Part shown: one piece after another, positions 47,722 through 57,523 of the stretch
Layout: every line of letters begins with the position of its first letter
How positions within the stretch are numbered: the stretch's first letter is position 1
Source: Saccharomyces uvarum
Taxonomy: Eukaryota; Ascomycota; Saccharomycetes; Saccharomycetales; Saccharomycetaceae
Direction of reading: 5' to 3'
DNA length: 64,000 bases
Assembly: GCA_947243795.1 (NCBI GenBank)
Contig: OX365930.1
Location: 186,001 to 250,000, forward strand
Made by a program: the position numbers and the translations under genes
Notes under the pieces: model-generated
What the model was told of the DNA's origin: nothing
Seen by the model: the letters and a program-made list of their open reading frames with translations, nothing else
The model's database searches: none

Positions 47722-49281
47722 ATGCTGAGTAAACGCTCCTCGCACAAGAGGCCCAGATTTTTTCTGCATCCAGGATACGTGCTAACGGTCGTGATACTCT
47801 GCTTTGCCGCTTACTGTGTGGTTGTACCGGGGACTCTGCCGCCTAGCAAGAGATCATCTAAGGGGATCCTGGATCAAAAGTCCAAGAGCACATTCAAACT
47901 AAAGTCCATTTACAGACATGGTGTCGGAGTCAATCACCGCTGGCACCAGAGACTAGAGATGACCCCGGAACTCATCTCCAAGGCTGGAACACTGTACCAG
48001 GAAACTGCAGTTCAAATGCAAGGTGACGAGGGTTCAGAGCCCTTGTGGACTAATAATGCCGAGTATGCTACTTCCAACCCATTTGACGTTGAGTTTGCCC
48101 TGGGAAAGGTGCCGCTGACGCTAAAGCGCATGAAGCAGAGGGATCCCGATTATATGGAAGCGTATATATCTGGAGAGACATACATGTCGGAAGCCGAGGC
48201 ACACGCTATGTGGATAGACGACGACGTTGTGGCTCCCAACATTACTGATAGAGATACGGTGATTTCATTGGCGTTGATGTCGTCTAACGCGTATGTGAGA
48301 ATACCACAAACAGGGGACTGGCGCAACGTGACACAGCCGTGGAACGAAACAGAGCCGGAAGATTTTGGCTGGGATGGTGATGGCATCCGTGGCCATGTTT
48401 TCTACAACGAAGTGGAAAACATCGTAGTGCTCTCAATAAAGGGGACCAGTGCGCAAGGTTTACCGGGGTCTGGCGAAGACGAAACCACGGGCAACGACAA
48501 GGTCAACGACAACCTGCTGTTTTCATGTTGTTGTGCAAGAGTGAGCTACCTGTGGACCACCGTGTGCGACTGCTACGTGAAATCGTACACATGTGATGAG
48601 TCGTGCCTAGAAAAGGAGCTCATGCGCAAGGATAGATTCTACTCTACGATGATCGACATATACAAGGGCGTTCTGGAAGAATATCCGGACGCCGCCATCT
48701 GGGTCACGGGCCACTCGCTGGGTGGTGCATTGGCCAGTCTACTAGGCCGCACGTTTGGACTACCGGCCGTCGCCTTCGAGTCTCCGGGCGAGCTGCTAGC
48801 TTCCAAGAGGCTGCATTTGCCATTCCCACCAGGACTACCCTCATACATGGAGGGCATATGGCACTTCGGTCACAACGCAGACCCAATCTTCATGGGCACA
48901 TGCAACGGAGCCAGTTCCAGCTGCTCGCTGGCGGGATACGCCATGGAAACCGCGTGCCACACGGGTAGGGTCTGCATCTACGATGTGGTCAACGACAAGG
49001 GCTGGCGTGTCAACATGTTCAACCATAGAATCCACAAGGTCATTGACGAAGTCTTGCTTGGCTACGACCAAGCGGCCAAGTGTGTGGAGCCGGAGCCGTG
49101 CGTTGACTGCTACAACTGGGACTTCATCCCCAGTAGAGACAGGAAGTCCTCGTCAAGGCTCGTCACTAAAACTAGGAGCTCTGCCAAACCCACCGCAACC
49201 ACTCGCACCACTACCACCACCTCTTCATCCACCTGTGTCGGCCGTAACTGGCTTGGCTTTTGCACCAAATACGACTTGTAA
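47722..49281 (+). CDS. ATG15: Vacuolar phospholipase Atg15
   Basis: Atg15 breaks down autophagic and MVB membranes inside the vacuole. It has 519 residues (S. cerevisiae 520). A short basic cytosolic N-terminus (SKRSSHKRPRFFL) and one signal-anchor span (YVLTVVILCFAAYCVVV) make it a type II protein sorted by the MVB route. The lipase nucleophile is Ser332 in VTGHSLGG. Asp and His of the triad lie in NADPIFMG and NHRIHK. Several N-glycosylation sites (NITD, NVTQ, NETE) are present. The C-terminal tail is Thr/Ser-rich. Confidence 0.96.
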   Translation: MLSKRSSHKRPRFFLHPGYVLTVVILCFAAYCVVVPGTLPPSKRSSKGILDQKSKSTFKLKSIYRHGVGVNHRWHQRLEMTPELISKAGTLYQETAVQMQGDEGSEPLWTNNAEYATSNPFDVEFALGKVPLTLKRMKQRDPDYMEAYISGETYMSEAEAHAMWIDDDVVAPNITDRDTVISLALMSSNAYVRIPQTGDWRNVTQPWNETEPEDFGWDGDGIRGHVFYNEVENIVVLSIKGTSAQGLPGSGEDETTGNDKVNDNLLFSCCCARVSYLWTTVCDCYVKSYTCDESCLEKELMRKDRFYSTMIDIYKGVLEEYPDAAIWVTGHSLGGALASLLGRTFGLPAVAFESPGELLASKRLHLPFPPGLPSYMEGIWHFGHNADPIFMGTCNGASSSCSLAGYAMETACHTGRVCIYDVVNDKGWRVNMFNHRIHKVIDEVLLGYDQAAKCVEPEPCVDCYNWDFIPSRDRKSSSRLVTKTRSSAKPTATTRTTTTTSSSTCVGRNWLGFCTKYDL

Positions 49282-49558
49282 GACCCACACACGCCTACGG
49301 TACGTGGCCTCCGTTTTCCAGGGCTTGTGCGGCCCTTTTTTTTTTGCTGTTTGATAGTGCATTATTTTGAAAATTCAAAGGTTCAGTTAAACGACACAGG
49401 GAAGCTATATTAATGCAAGCTTGGAGTGGAGGGTTTTGGTTTGCCAAGAAGATTTGGTCGTGGATTGCCTTATTTAACTACTATTTAAAATAGGCACGCA
49501 TACACGTAAACAGGAGACCGAAAAAGCAAACAACCTTCAGATAAGATTGAAATTTAAC

Positions 49559-50515
49559 ATGTGGTTGAAGTCATTGGTATTATGCTTGTGTTCGCTGGTG
49601 ATTTACCAGACGCATGCTGCGCCTTCATCAGAAAAGCAATTCACCTCCAAAGACGTGGATTTGCAGAAGATTTATGAGCCCAGCCCTCCCGTTTCGCACC
49701 GAGGGACACTCACTATCGAGTACCTCGATCCCGTGTCAAACACGCTCAAACAGGCGGACTTGATGCTGGAATTGTACGGTACCGTGGCGCCTAAGACCGT
49801 GAACAACTTTGTTTTGCTGGGCCGTGGTGTAAAGGCTGTTGTCGAGGGACAGGACCCCAAAGACATCAAAACTTATTCGTACCGTAACAGCAAAATCACC
49901 AAGGTTTACCCCAACAAATTTATACAGGGTGGTATAGTTGCCCCCGAAGTAGGACCCTTCACTGTCTACGGCCAAAAGTTTGACGACGAAAATTTCTTTT
50001 TGAAACATGATAGACCCGGCAGACTGGCCATGGCTTACTTCGGCCCTGATTCTAACACTTCGGAATTCATCATCACCACTAAATCGGATGGCAATGAGGA
50101 CCTGGACGGTAAAAGTGTTGTGTTCGGCCAAATAACCTCTGGCTTAGATGAACTAATGGACATTGTCCAGTACACAGAAACGAACGAATATGGGAAGCCC
50201 GCTCACGAAATGAAGTTTTTGTATTTCGTCTTCGATATGCTGAAGATCAGTAATATCGAAGAGCTACACACTGACTACACCAAGAAAGTCAAGTCATTTA
50301 GAGAGGGCGATTCCTCTCTTGGCATCACTTTAAAGGATATCTTTCAGAAAGAGGAGAGCCGTACCACCACTACCGCTGTTACCGGTATGAAGTACTACAA
50401 TCCAAATCATCCATTCGCCCAAATATCGCTGGGTTTAGTGGTTCTTGGCGGATGTTTAGCTGCGTACAGGCGCATGAACAAAAAGTCTCGCACTGTGTCA
50501 TTAAGGCGCGAATAA
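49559..50515 (+). CDS. CPR4: Cyclophilin Cpr4 (membrane-anchored)
   Basis: A 318-residue secretory-pathway protein, the S. cerevisiae length, starting at the first ATG (MWLKSLVLCLCSLVIYQTHA, signal peptide). A peptidyl-prolyl isomerase fold covers about residues 45-225, with family words NNFVLLGRG, GPDSNTSEFIITT and VVFGQI. The arginine and phenylalanine of the usual FHR active site are not evident, so activity may be weak. One C-terminal span (ISLGLVVLGGCLAAY) anchors it in the membrane, probably the vacuole. Its sister Cpr8 is the paralog in S. cerevisiae. Confidence 0.94.
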   Translation: MWLKSLVLCLCSLVIYQTHAAPSSEKQFTSKDVDLQKIYEPSPPVSHRGTLTIEYLDPVSNTLKQADLMLELYGTVAPKTVNNFVLLGRGVKAVVEGQDPKDIKTYSYRNSKITKVYPNKFIQGGIVAPEVGPFTVYGQKFDDENFFLKHDRPGRLAMAYFGPDSNTSEFIITTKSDGNEDLDGKSVVFGQITSGLDELMDIVQYTETNEYGKPAHEMKFLYFVFDMLKISNIEELHTDYTKKVKSFREGDSSLGITLKDIFQKEESRTTTTAVTGMKYYNPNHPFAQISLGLVVLGGCLAAYRRMNKKSRTVSLRRE

Positions 50516-50605
50516 CTGAATCTCTTTCGATTGACTTAGCTTCTCCGTAACTATGATTTGTACTTAACTATATACATGACAACATCTTTTATACATCAGC
50601 AACAA

Positions 50606-51046
50606 CTAAAATTTCTTTGTTAATACTCTTTTAACTGCTTCTACAGCATTGCCCTTAATTATGATTTTTTTTGATTGCATCACCACAGACCAGGACTCCT
50701 TGGGTATAAGGGGCAATTGCTCCTGCAAGTCATTTCTCAATTGAATTATATCTCCTTGGATTTTTCTGATCTCGGTGATAGTCTTGTTCCCACCATTTTT
50801 ATAAGCGGAATACACTGGTAAGTTCCCCGTACTGCTTCTTTCGACATGGTAAGTCTTTTGGCCAAAATTGCCTCCCCCTATGAGCTCACCTATTTTCACG
50901 TCTTCTAACCTTGGGAAAACTGGAGCCTCGGCCGCTTGCTCTGCGTTAGTGGATGCACATCTTGTTATTTGGAATATGGAGGCAGTAGCAGTTCCTGGCA
51001 AAAACCCCGCTTTAACACAACTTTTAATAGCACACGTTCTGATCAT
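50606..51046 (-). CDS. IMG2: Mitochondrial ribosomal protein Img2 (mL49)
   Basis: A 146-residue large-subunit protein of the mitochondrial ribosome, same length as in S. cerevisiae, needed for mtDNA stability. It starts with a basic presequence ([18 protein letters not shown]). The mL49 domain follows, with [19 protein letters not shown] and [14 protein letters not shown]. It converges on CPR4 (90 bp between stops). A (CA)n run lies directly upstream. Confidence 0.94.
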   Translation of the reverse strand: MIRTCAIKSCVKAGFLPGTATASIFQITRCASTNAEQAAEAPVFPRLEDVKIGELIGGGNFGQKTYHVERSSTGNLPVYSAYKNGGNKTITEIRKIQGDIIQLRNDLQEQLPLIPKESWSVVMQSKKIIIKGNAVEAVKRVLTKKF

Positions 51047-51054
51047 GGTTTATT

Positions 51055-51075
51055 CACACACACACACACACACAC
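51055..51075. repeat. (CA)n microsatellite in the IMG2 leader
   Basis: A CA dinucleotide run starting 9 bp upstream of the IMG2 start codon, so probably within its 5' untranslated region. Confidence 0.9.
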
Positions 51076-51301
51076 GCAGTCGAAATAACTCGCTTTGTGA
51101 AGACTCTCTCTTTTGGGAAGATTTCCTCTCTTGCTAAGCTTTATCAGCTTTATTGCTTATATTCCAAATCATCTGCCAGATCCTTCGTACACGATGACGA
51201 AAATACCAAAAATCCACAGCTTCTACTTTAGTATTTAAAAATGCAATTCTATATCACAGTTATATATAATTATGTATATGTTGATCGTATTTGTATATAG
51301 C

Positions 51302-52849
51302 TCAATGTGTCCATAATCTTACCATCTTGTCTCTCCCACCGCTACACACTCTTTTACCATCAACACTCCAATCAACGGTATAAACTTCGTCCTGGTGACC
51401 TGGAAGGTCAACCGAAAGCTTTCTAGTTCTCACATCCCATACTTTCAAAGTAGTATCCTTGGAACATGACACCAATAGTCGGCAATCTGAGGACCATGCG
51501 ACCTGGTAGACACTGGCTACGTGCCCTCTGAACGTGGAGATGAATTTACCATCTCTACCATCCCATAGCTTGATAGAATTATCAAAGGATGCTGAGACAA
51601 TATACCTGCCATCAGGACTGAATGCAACGTGGTTAACTAGTTTTTGGTGTCCAGTCATTCTTGCTATAGGTTTGGTAGATTTTAGTGGGTTCCATAAAAA
51701 TATGGTGAAATCATCACTTGCAGTGACCATCATTTCTTCCGAGTTCCCATTTTTCTTACAGATCTTTTCATAGTTCGCTAGAGCCTTCTTTTGTGCATCT
51801 TCTGGCGAGGTGGGTTTCTCACCTGTATGATCAAAGGCACCCACACGTAGGGCGTAATCTGTAGATAGCGATAAGTGGTTAACCCAATGTGCATGAGATT
51901 TCAAGATGTTGATACATCTGCCCTGGGAATTCATGTCCCATACACGTACAGTTCTGTCATGAGATCCACTATACAACAGACCTTGACCACCCCATTTGAC
52001 ACAAGACACCGAATTCGTATGACCACTCATTGTATACTGACAAACTCTACTCACTGTGTCCCAAATCTTAATGGTACCGTCTTTAGAAGATGAAGCCAAT
52101 CTCGGTTTGGATCCTGGTTTCACGAGATGTATAGGCTCCCAACTTAAGGATGTGATCCACTTGGAGTGACCTCTGAGAGCATCACCTTGACACTCTCCAG
52201 TTTTTGGGTCCCATAACCTTATGGTATTATCCATGGAACCTGTAGCGATCACTTCGCCATCGGGAGACCATGCAACACAAAGAACCCAATTGAAGTGTCC
52301 CTTTAGAGTATGCATTGGGGTCTGAGTGTCACAATCCCAAATTCTTGCAGTGTTGTCACCTGCACCAGTTACCATTCTGGAACTGGTATGTGGTGCGAAA
52401 GCAGAACACAGAATCGTAGAACCATGGCCCGCAATGGCTGATGAACTTCTAGTCACTGGCTTTACTTTGAAAACTGCCCTTGGGGTATACAACAGTGTGA
52501 TCTGATCTTCTGTACTGTTATAGCCTGGTTTTATCAATGAAGAGTATAGATTATCCGTTATGTCAATGGTCTTCACAGGATCACTGGCCTTCTTACCTTG
52601 GATGGTACAACTGAATGTATATGGCACTGGGTCATCTGGGGTACCGTTCAACTGGTTCAACAGTTCCTCTAATTGCTTCTCAGAGATAGCACCAGGAACT
52701 CTCAAGGAACCACCTACGGTGTCACCAGTATCTAAAGCTTGGAACTTGATCGAAACATTGGGCAAATCCGTGGGGATAATAGCCACCTCTCTGGGTTGTT
52801 GGGCTTCTTTCTTTTGTTTTTTAGAAGGCGGAGGGATCAAAGTAGACAT
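51302..52849 (-). CDS. RSA4: 60S assembly factor Rsa4
   Basis: A nuclear WD-repeat protein on the pre-60S particle. Its N-terminal UBL domain binds the MIDAS domain of the AAA ATPase Rea1, which pulls on it to drive remodelling. Start at 52849 (MSTLIPPPSKKQKKEAQQP) gives 515 residues, the S. cerevisiae length; the frame opens 15 codons earlier. A basic N-terminus, UBL at about 28-128, then an eight-bladed propeller (ARIWD, IRLWD, IKIWD, VRVWD, IKLWD, LKVWD). Conservation is among the highest in the window. Confidence 0.97.
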   Translation of the reverse strand: MSTLIPPPSKKQKKEAQQPREVAIIPTDLPNVSIKFQALDTGDTVGGSLRVPGAISEKQLEELLNQLNGTPDDPVPYTFSCTIQGKKASDPVKTIDITDNLYSSLIKPGYNSTEDQITLLYTPRAVFKVKPVTRSSSAIAGHGSTILCSAFAPHTSSRMVTGAGDNTARIWDCDTQTPMHTLKGHFNWVLCVAWSPDGEVIATGSMDNTIRLWDPKTGECQGDALRGHSKWITSLSWEPIHLVKPGSKPRLASSSKDGTIKIWDTVSRVCQYTMSGHTNSVSCVKWGGQGLLYSGSHDRTVRVWDMNSQGRCINILKSHAHWVNHLSLSTDYALRVGAFDHTGEKPTSPEDAQKKALANYEKICKKNGNSEEMMVTASDDFTIFLWNPLKSTKPIARMTGHQKLVNHVAFSPDGRYIVSASFDNSIKLWDGRDGKFISTFRGHVASVYQVAWSSDCRLLVSCSKDTTLKVWDVRTRKLSVDLPGHQDEVYTVDWSVDGKRVCSGGRDKMVRLWTH

Positions 52850-52938
52850 CAGGATTTGTTTTAGTGTGCTTCTACTGAGATTGCCGATAATCAATTTTAC
52901 TATGAAATATCTATTATTTTAAAGATACTCTTTTCGAG

Positions 52939-52993
52939 CTCATCGCATAATTATTTTTTTTCACTTTAAAATTTTTCACTATTGCTCGGGTAA
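52939..52993. promoter_or_regulatory. PAC, RRPE and Reb1-type sites upstream of RSA4
   Basis: CTCATCGC (52939-52946, PAC on the minus strand), AAAATTTTTC (52968-52977, RRPE) and CGGGTAA (52987-52993, Reb1 core) are 90-145 bp upstream of the RSA4 start. This is the standard promoter set of ribosome-biogenesis genes. Confidence 0.7.
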
Positions 52994-53121
52994 CGGCTCC
53001 CGAATGAAGCTTTGCCGTCTGTCATATTAAAAGACGTTACATTACATTAAATTACATAAATTACATAAATTACATAAAATATATTAAATCATTTCCAATT
53101 ACATTAGATGATACGACCCCT

Positions 53122-56100
53122 CTATAAGCTTGTGATGGATACTTGATCTTGATCTGGGTTACCAAACGCTATATCTCGGATTTGCGCCATCCAGGGGTCT
53201 ATCAGTAGTTCCACGGCAGAAGCTCTTGTAGTAGGATCTTGAACTAAACATCTTTCCAAGAAGGTTCTTCCCTTTGAAGTCACTTCATCCTTGTTGGGAA
53301 ATTGAGGGATATGCCCTGCAGCTACATGATACATGATAGCCCATTCGTTATCCAAGTTGGACCAGGGTCGTCTCCCCGTGACCATTTCCAACACAACACA
53401 TCCCAATGCCCATACATCGTCTGCTCCAAGCTTGCCCTTTGCCGCGGAACCTGAAATAGTCTCTGGTGCCATATACATTGGTGTCCCCATCATACCGTCC
53501 ATATGATTTGTTTCGGGTTCAGACTCAGGAATATCAAGGCCATCTTTTGTAGCATTCCTCATAGCTCTGGTGCTTGTTTCTACGAAAGTACGTGCTGTAC
53601 CAAAATCGACGTATTTGATAATCCCGTTGAAGTCTAAAAGAATATTCTCTGGTTTAATATCACGATGCACCACACCAGATTGATGTAAATATGTCAATCC
53701 CTCTAACAATTCCAGAGTATATACTTGTGTCACCATTTCATCTTCAATACGACCATGCTCCAAAAGAGCTGCCAAAGAGCCTCCTTCACAATATTCCATG
53801 AAAATGTTCACTTTATCGCGATGGACTTCCACACCATAATATTGAACAACGTTGGGATGGTTTAACATCTCCAGCACATTCATCTCCTCTTTGATGAGGG
53901 GGAAGATCTTTTTCATTGTCTTTGTATCATGCAAATTGATCTCTTTGACGGCTAAAATTTCACCGTTTTCTAAATTGACTGCAGAGTACACCTGTCCAAA
54001 CGTCCCACCCCCAATAAAGTTTCTCTTTTGCCATCTCATCGAGACGTTCGATAATGACGAAGCTAGTGATAGTAAATATTTGTTTCCTTGATCCGTGGCA
54101 TCCAAGACTTTTCCCATTTGTCTCGGATTTTTCTTCATAGTCTGTTCTAAGTCGCGGATAGCTTCCAATCTCAATTCACTATTTATTTGCAGTGTGGCCT
54201 CCTCATCAATATTCTCTTTAATATCGATGTTAAGTCTTGCCTGCTGTGTACCCTTCTCAGCTTCAGTAGCCCTTGCACCCATCACATCAAAATGCGAAAT
54301 TAACAACGACATACATACAGATATCTTTTCCTTAAGTTCTTGAAATTGACTATTATCCAATGTCAAAATATTATAGCCGCTTGTCATCTGCATGGCAAAT
54401 TCCATCGCTGGAACACACCATCTAAAAGTTTGCTGTTCAGTGGGGTCGCAAACTTCGACGAGAAATTTTAACCAGTTAATACTCAATTTGACCATCAACA
54501 AGATGATGACAGATTTTTTCTTTGAACTGAACACGTTATTCTTCAGGAAACTCCGTCCAAAATCCCTCTCAAACATGAATATTGTATTCAGTAGCTCGGT
54601 CTCTGGGAACTGTTCCATAAGGCTCTTAAAAATTTTGTCATAGTTGTCCAAAACCGTATAAGTTAATTTGTAATAGGCTTTGTTAATTCTTTGCAATGAA
54701 TATTCGATAGCATCGAGTGAACATCGTTTCTCCACAACCGAGACAGAATCACCCAAAATTTGATTAAGTTTGTCGGATTGGTAATCCAATGCATAGTTGG
54801 AACCCTGATTGAATAGGACTAGAGTGTTTGTCTCATTAGATGTCAAATTAACATCACTACAAGCCAAACATTTGCCCTCAGAGAGTTTATATATTTCCCC
54901 CTCCCAAACCATCGACTCTCCAGGAACAAGTACCACTAGTGCACCCAATATACTCAAAGCGTGCTCTAATTCGAGGACTTCTTTGCTCTCCTCTTTAATG
55001 TACCGATCGTAGTCGTCAGTAGAAACTCTTTCTTGTTTCGAAATTGGGGTTCTGCCCAAGTGGGTCGACGAGGTGTTCGCTGCCAAACGATAGTACGGAA
55101 TACCTTTGCAGTCCCCCCCCTTCAGTATCAAGAGATTTGGATCTGCCTCCTCCGCTGAGATGTCATACATATTCAAGTTATTTTGAATGTCCAATTTGGG
55201 AACTAAATCGCAACCGATATCTTTATTTTGCAAGATTCTCAAAATGGTATCATCGTCACAACCCAATAGCTCAGGAGATGCCAGCAGATAGATGCCATCA
55301 GACTCCAAATTCCCACCTGAATAGATCAAAAAATAGCCAGCATTTTTTAATCTTTTCAAGAGGTTTGTATTATGATTGATTTTATAACTGACAGAATTTT
55401 GAAAAGTCTTTGTCAGGACGTTGCTAAACCGGTTTAGCTTCCGTTTCATGGTACCCAGATTTTCAAACATCAAACCCAGCCATTTCTCAGCTTCTGAAGC
55501 ATTAGCAAAAGTCGGTAGAGGGGTTTGTTGCTCCAAGAAGTAGAATTGCAACTTGTGAAGCAGCCTTAAGGTCAACTTGAGGAACTCAGGGGGGATAACC
55601 ACTTCCGCGCCATTGATGTAGTGGCCGACATTTTTCAAATCGTCCCAATACCTCAAGAGCAAATCAGGAGCTTTGAAATTCTTCTGGCTGGAGTCAATTA
55701 GCTTCAAATTCAAAAGAGAAAATAAATAGCGAATGGCCTCTGTGACGGTGTCTTCGAATTTCGGGTCGAAGTTTATTTCGAATGGCCAATTGGTGCAGTA
55801 TTTTGTCAGCGTGTACTTCAATTGAACAGACAGTCGAATAACAGAGTTGAAGTCATCGATCATTTGATCGATCATCATCATTGTCGGATTTTTCAGTTTC
55901 TGTGCATACGATAGTCTAATCAAGATAATCTCTTTGATGAGGTGGACGGGGAAAATCAGCAGTAATTTCAACCCCTCGTACGGATACTCAAGGTTCATCT
56001 TCGTTAGTGTTTCTCCATAGTTTGCAATGCTCTGTTTCAGTTTGAACATCCAGGCCGATAACGGGTAGAAAACGTTTCTTTGAAAGACAGACTCGATCTC

Positions 56101-57147
56101 CTTCTCCTTCATCAGTTGTTCCGCAAGACTTTTCAGTTTGCAATTCCAGTTCGTTATGTTGTCGGTGTCCTCTTGAAAGTTGTTTGCACCACTCGTCGGC
56201 GAGCAACGATATATCCAGTAGTCTAAATCGCGTCGCTTCAGCGCTAAATTGGTCTTGAAAGTCAGCCACGAGTTCATCACGTCCACCCTGTCGGTGAACT
56301 CGCGAGTCCTGGTGATCGGCTTGTTCCTGTACATTTTCTTCATGTTGGGCCAATGCGAAATAGCGCTGTGATACCTGTTCATGAGGCCTTGCAAAGTGTC
56401 TGCCAGCGCATTCGGAGACATTTTCTTGCCCTGCGGGACCCGAAACTCCATTATCTCCTCAAACAGCAAGTCCGAACTGTTCCTTAGGTACTTCAGTGAC
56501 CGTTCCATCTCCTGCACGGTCTTCCCGTTCAGCCACGCCTTCAACTCGAGCCATATCTCGTCCGAGAGTTCTGTGTTCAAGCCCGGCTTCTTCACCTGGT
56601 TGGCAATCCGGGTCTTTTCGCTCTTGACGATATCGCCCTTGAGCACGTTGGTCAGCATTGACTGCCACTTGAACCGCTCCTCGATACACTCATCCCCGGC
56701 CAGCTCCGCTAGAGCATGCGACTCCGAGTTCATGGCCACCAGTTCGGCGGTGTCCAAGCTCATTTCCCTGCGCTGAGGCGTGGCCGTGAAGAAGGGGGAG
56801 CCCGAGTCCATGTCTTCGTCCACCGGCAACTCGTAGTCCTCGTCGTACCGGGTCGTGGGTACAATGCCCCTCGTGTAGTAGTCGTCCAGTGCAGTCTTCT
56901 TCAATCTCTCCAAGTATAGCGACTCGTTCAACACGTACTGGTTCTTGAAAGTCCGCTGACCCGGGTGCGTGGACCCATGCAGGTCAGACCGCGACGAACT
57001 CCTGCTGGAGTGACTCGACGAAGCTGACGACACCCTGCCTATGCTGGACAGCCTCTTCATGAGCTTGCTCGAGGCCCCCAGCGGCGAAGCCGGCAACCCG
57101 CCGCACTCAACACTTCGTTCTTGCTGCTGCGTATACGCCGTGCCCAT
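53122..57147 (-). CDS. SSK22: MAPKKK Ssk22 (HOG pathway)
   Basis: A 1341-residue kinase (S. cerevisiae 1331) that with Ssk2 activates Pbs2 in the Sln1 branch of osmosensing. I place the start at 57147 (MGTAYTQQQERS), the first ATG in the frame; the longer frame runs through a Leu tract without an ATG. The Ssk1-binding and regulatory part covers most of the protein. The C-terminal kinase domain (about 1040-1318) has GGGTFGQVYSA, VVHRDIKPEN, VDFGTA and MGTPMYMAPE, all intact. The N-terminal 130 residues are poorly conserved and Ser-rich. Confidence 0.95.
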   Translation of the reverse strand: MGTAYTQQQERSVECGGLPASPLGASSKLMKRLSSIGRVSSASSSHSSRSSSRSDLHGSTHPGQRTFKNQYVLNESLYLERLKKTALDDYYTRGIVPTTRYDEDYELPVDEDMDSGSPFFTATPQRREMSLDTAELVAMNSESHALAELAGDECIEERFKWQSMLTNVLKGDIVKSEKTRIANQVKKPGLNTELSDEIWLELKAWLNGKTVQEMERSLKYLRNSSDLLFEEIMEFRVPQGKKMSPNALADTLQGLMNRYHSAISHWPNMKKMYRNKPITRTREFTDRVDVMNSWLTFKTNLALKRRDLDYWIYRCSPTSGANNFQEDTDNITNWNCKLKSLAEQLMKEKEIESVFQRNVFYPLSAWMFKLKQSIANYGETLTKMNLEYPYEGLKLLLIFPVHLIKEIILIRLSYAQKLKNPTMMMIDQMIDDFNSVIRLSVQLKYTLTKYCTNWPFEINFDPKFEDTVTEAIRYLFSLLNLKLIDSSQKNFKAPDLLLRYWDDLKNVGHYINGAEVVIPPEFLKLTLRLLHKLQFYFLEQQTPLPTFANASEAEKWLGLMFENLGTMKRKLNRFSNVLTKTFQNSVSYKINHNTNLLKRLKNAGYFLIYSGGNLESDGIYLLASPELLGCDDDTILRILQNKDIGCDLVPKLDIQNNLNMYDISAEEADPNLLILKGGDCKGIPYYRLAANTSSTHLGRTPISKQERVSTDDYDRYIKEESKEVLELEHALSILGALVVLVPGESMVWEGEIYKLSEGKCLACSDVNLTSNETNTLVLFNQGSNYALDYQSDKLNQILGDSVSVVEKRCSLDAIEYSLQRINKAYYKLTYTVLDNYDKIFKSLMEQFPETELLNTIFMFERDFGRSFLKNNVFSSKKKSVIILLMVKLSINWLKFLVEVCDPTEQQTFRWCVPAMEFAMQMTSGYNILTLDNSQFQELKEKISVCMSLLISHFDVMGARATEAEKGTQQARLNIDIKENIDEEATLQINSELRLEAIRDLEQTMKKNPRQMGKVLDATDQGNKYLLSLASSLSNVSMRWQKRNFIGGGTFGQVYSAVNLENGEILAVKEINLHDTKTMKKIFPLIKEEMNVLEMLNHPNVVQYYGVEVHRDKVNIFMEYCEGGSLAALLEHGRIEDEMVTQVYTLELLEGLTYLHQSGVVHRDIKPENILLDFNGIIKYVDFGTARTFVETSTRAMRNATKDGLDIPESEPETNHMDGMMGTPMYMAPETISGSAAKGKLGADDVWALGCVVLEMVTGRRPWSNLDNEWAIMYHVAAGHIPQFPNKDEVTSKGRTFLERCLVQDPTTRASAVELLIDPWMAQIRDIAFGNPDQDQVSITSL

Positions 57148-57523
57148 TTCTGTTCTCACCTGTACCGCAATGCTTTTCGTGGACGTAAATTCTGAGTAAG
57201 TCCTCGCCAACAGTAGCAGCAGTAGCAACAGCAGCAATAGCAGTTATTCATATCCTATTGTTCCTGGCATCGCCTTTTTTTTTACATAAGGTGTCAAGGC
57301 ACGGGCCCGAATTTCCACTTTTCCAGCCCGGGGTTAAACCCAAAAATAGCTAGGTCTGAAACAATTTATTTGTATAACCCTGACATAAGGGTCCAAAACG
57401 ATTAGGGCTCATTAGGGCTGGTACTGCAGGGGTTTTCCTGGCAAATTTCGATGATAATAGAGGCATCTTCGTCGTCATCTGAAGCAGTTGAGGCTGGCAC
57501 GCAGGCACTCGCGGTAAGACAAG
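57148..57523. other. SSK22-SOL2 divergent promoter
   Basis: A 376-bp divergent region. It contains CAG/CAA-rich DNA before SSK22 (57205-57240), GC-rich words (GGCACGGGCCCG, CAGCCCGGGG) at 57298-57334, and the tandem Tbf1-type sites. No other gene or RNA is visible. Confidence 0.6.
57402..57419 (-). promoter_or_regulatory. Tandem Tbf1-type sites between SSK22 and SOL2
   Basis: Two copies of ATTAGGGCT, exactly 10 bp apart, give AGCCCTAA twice on the minus strand, matching the Tbf1 site ARCCCTAA. They lie about 105-120 bp upstream of SOL2 and 255-270 bp from SSK22. Tbf1 is a general regulatory factor in yeast. Confidence 0.6.
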
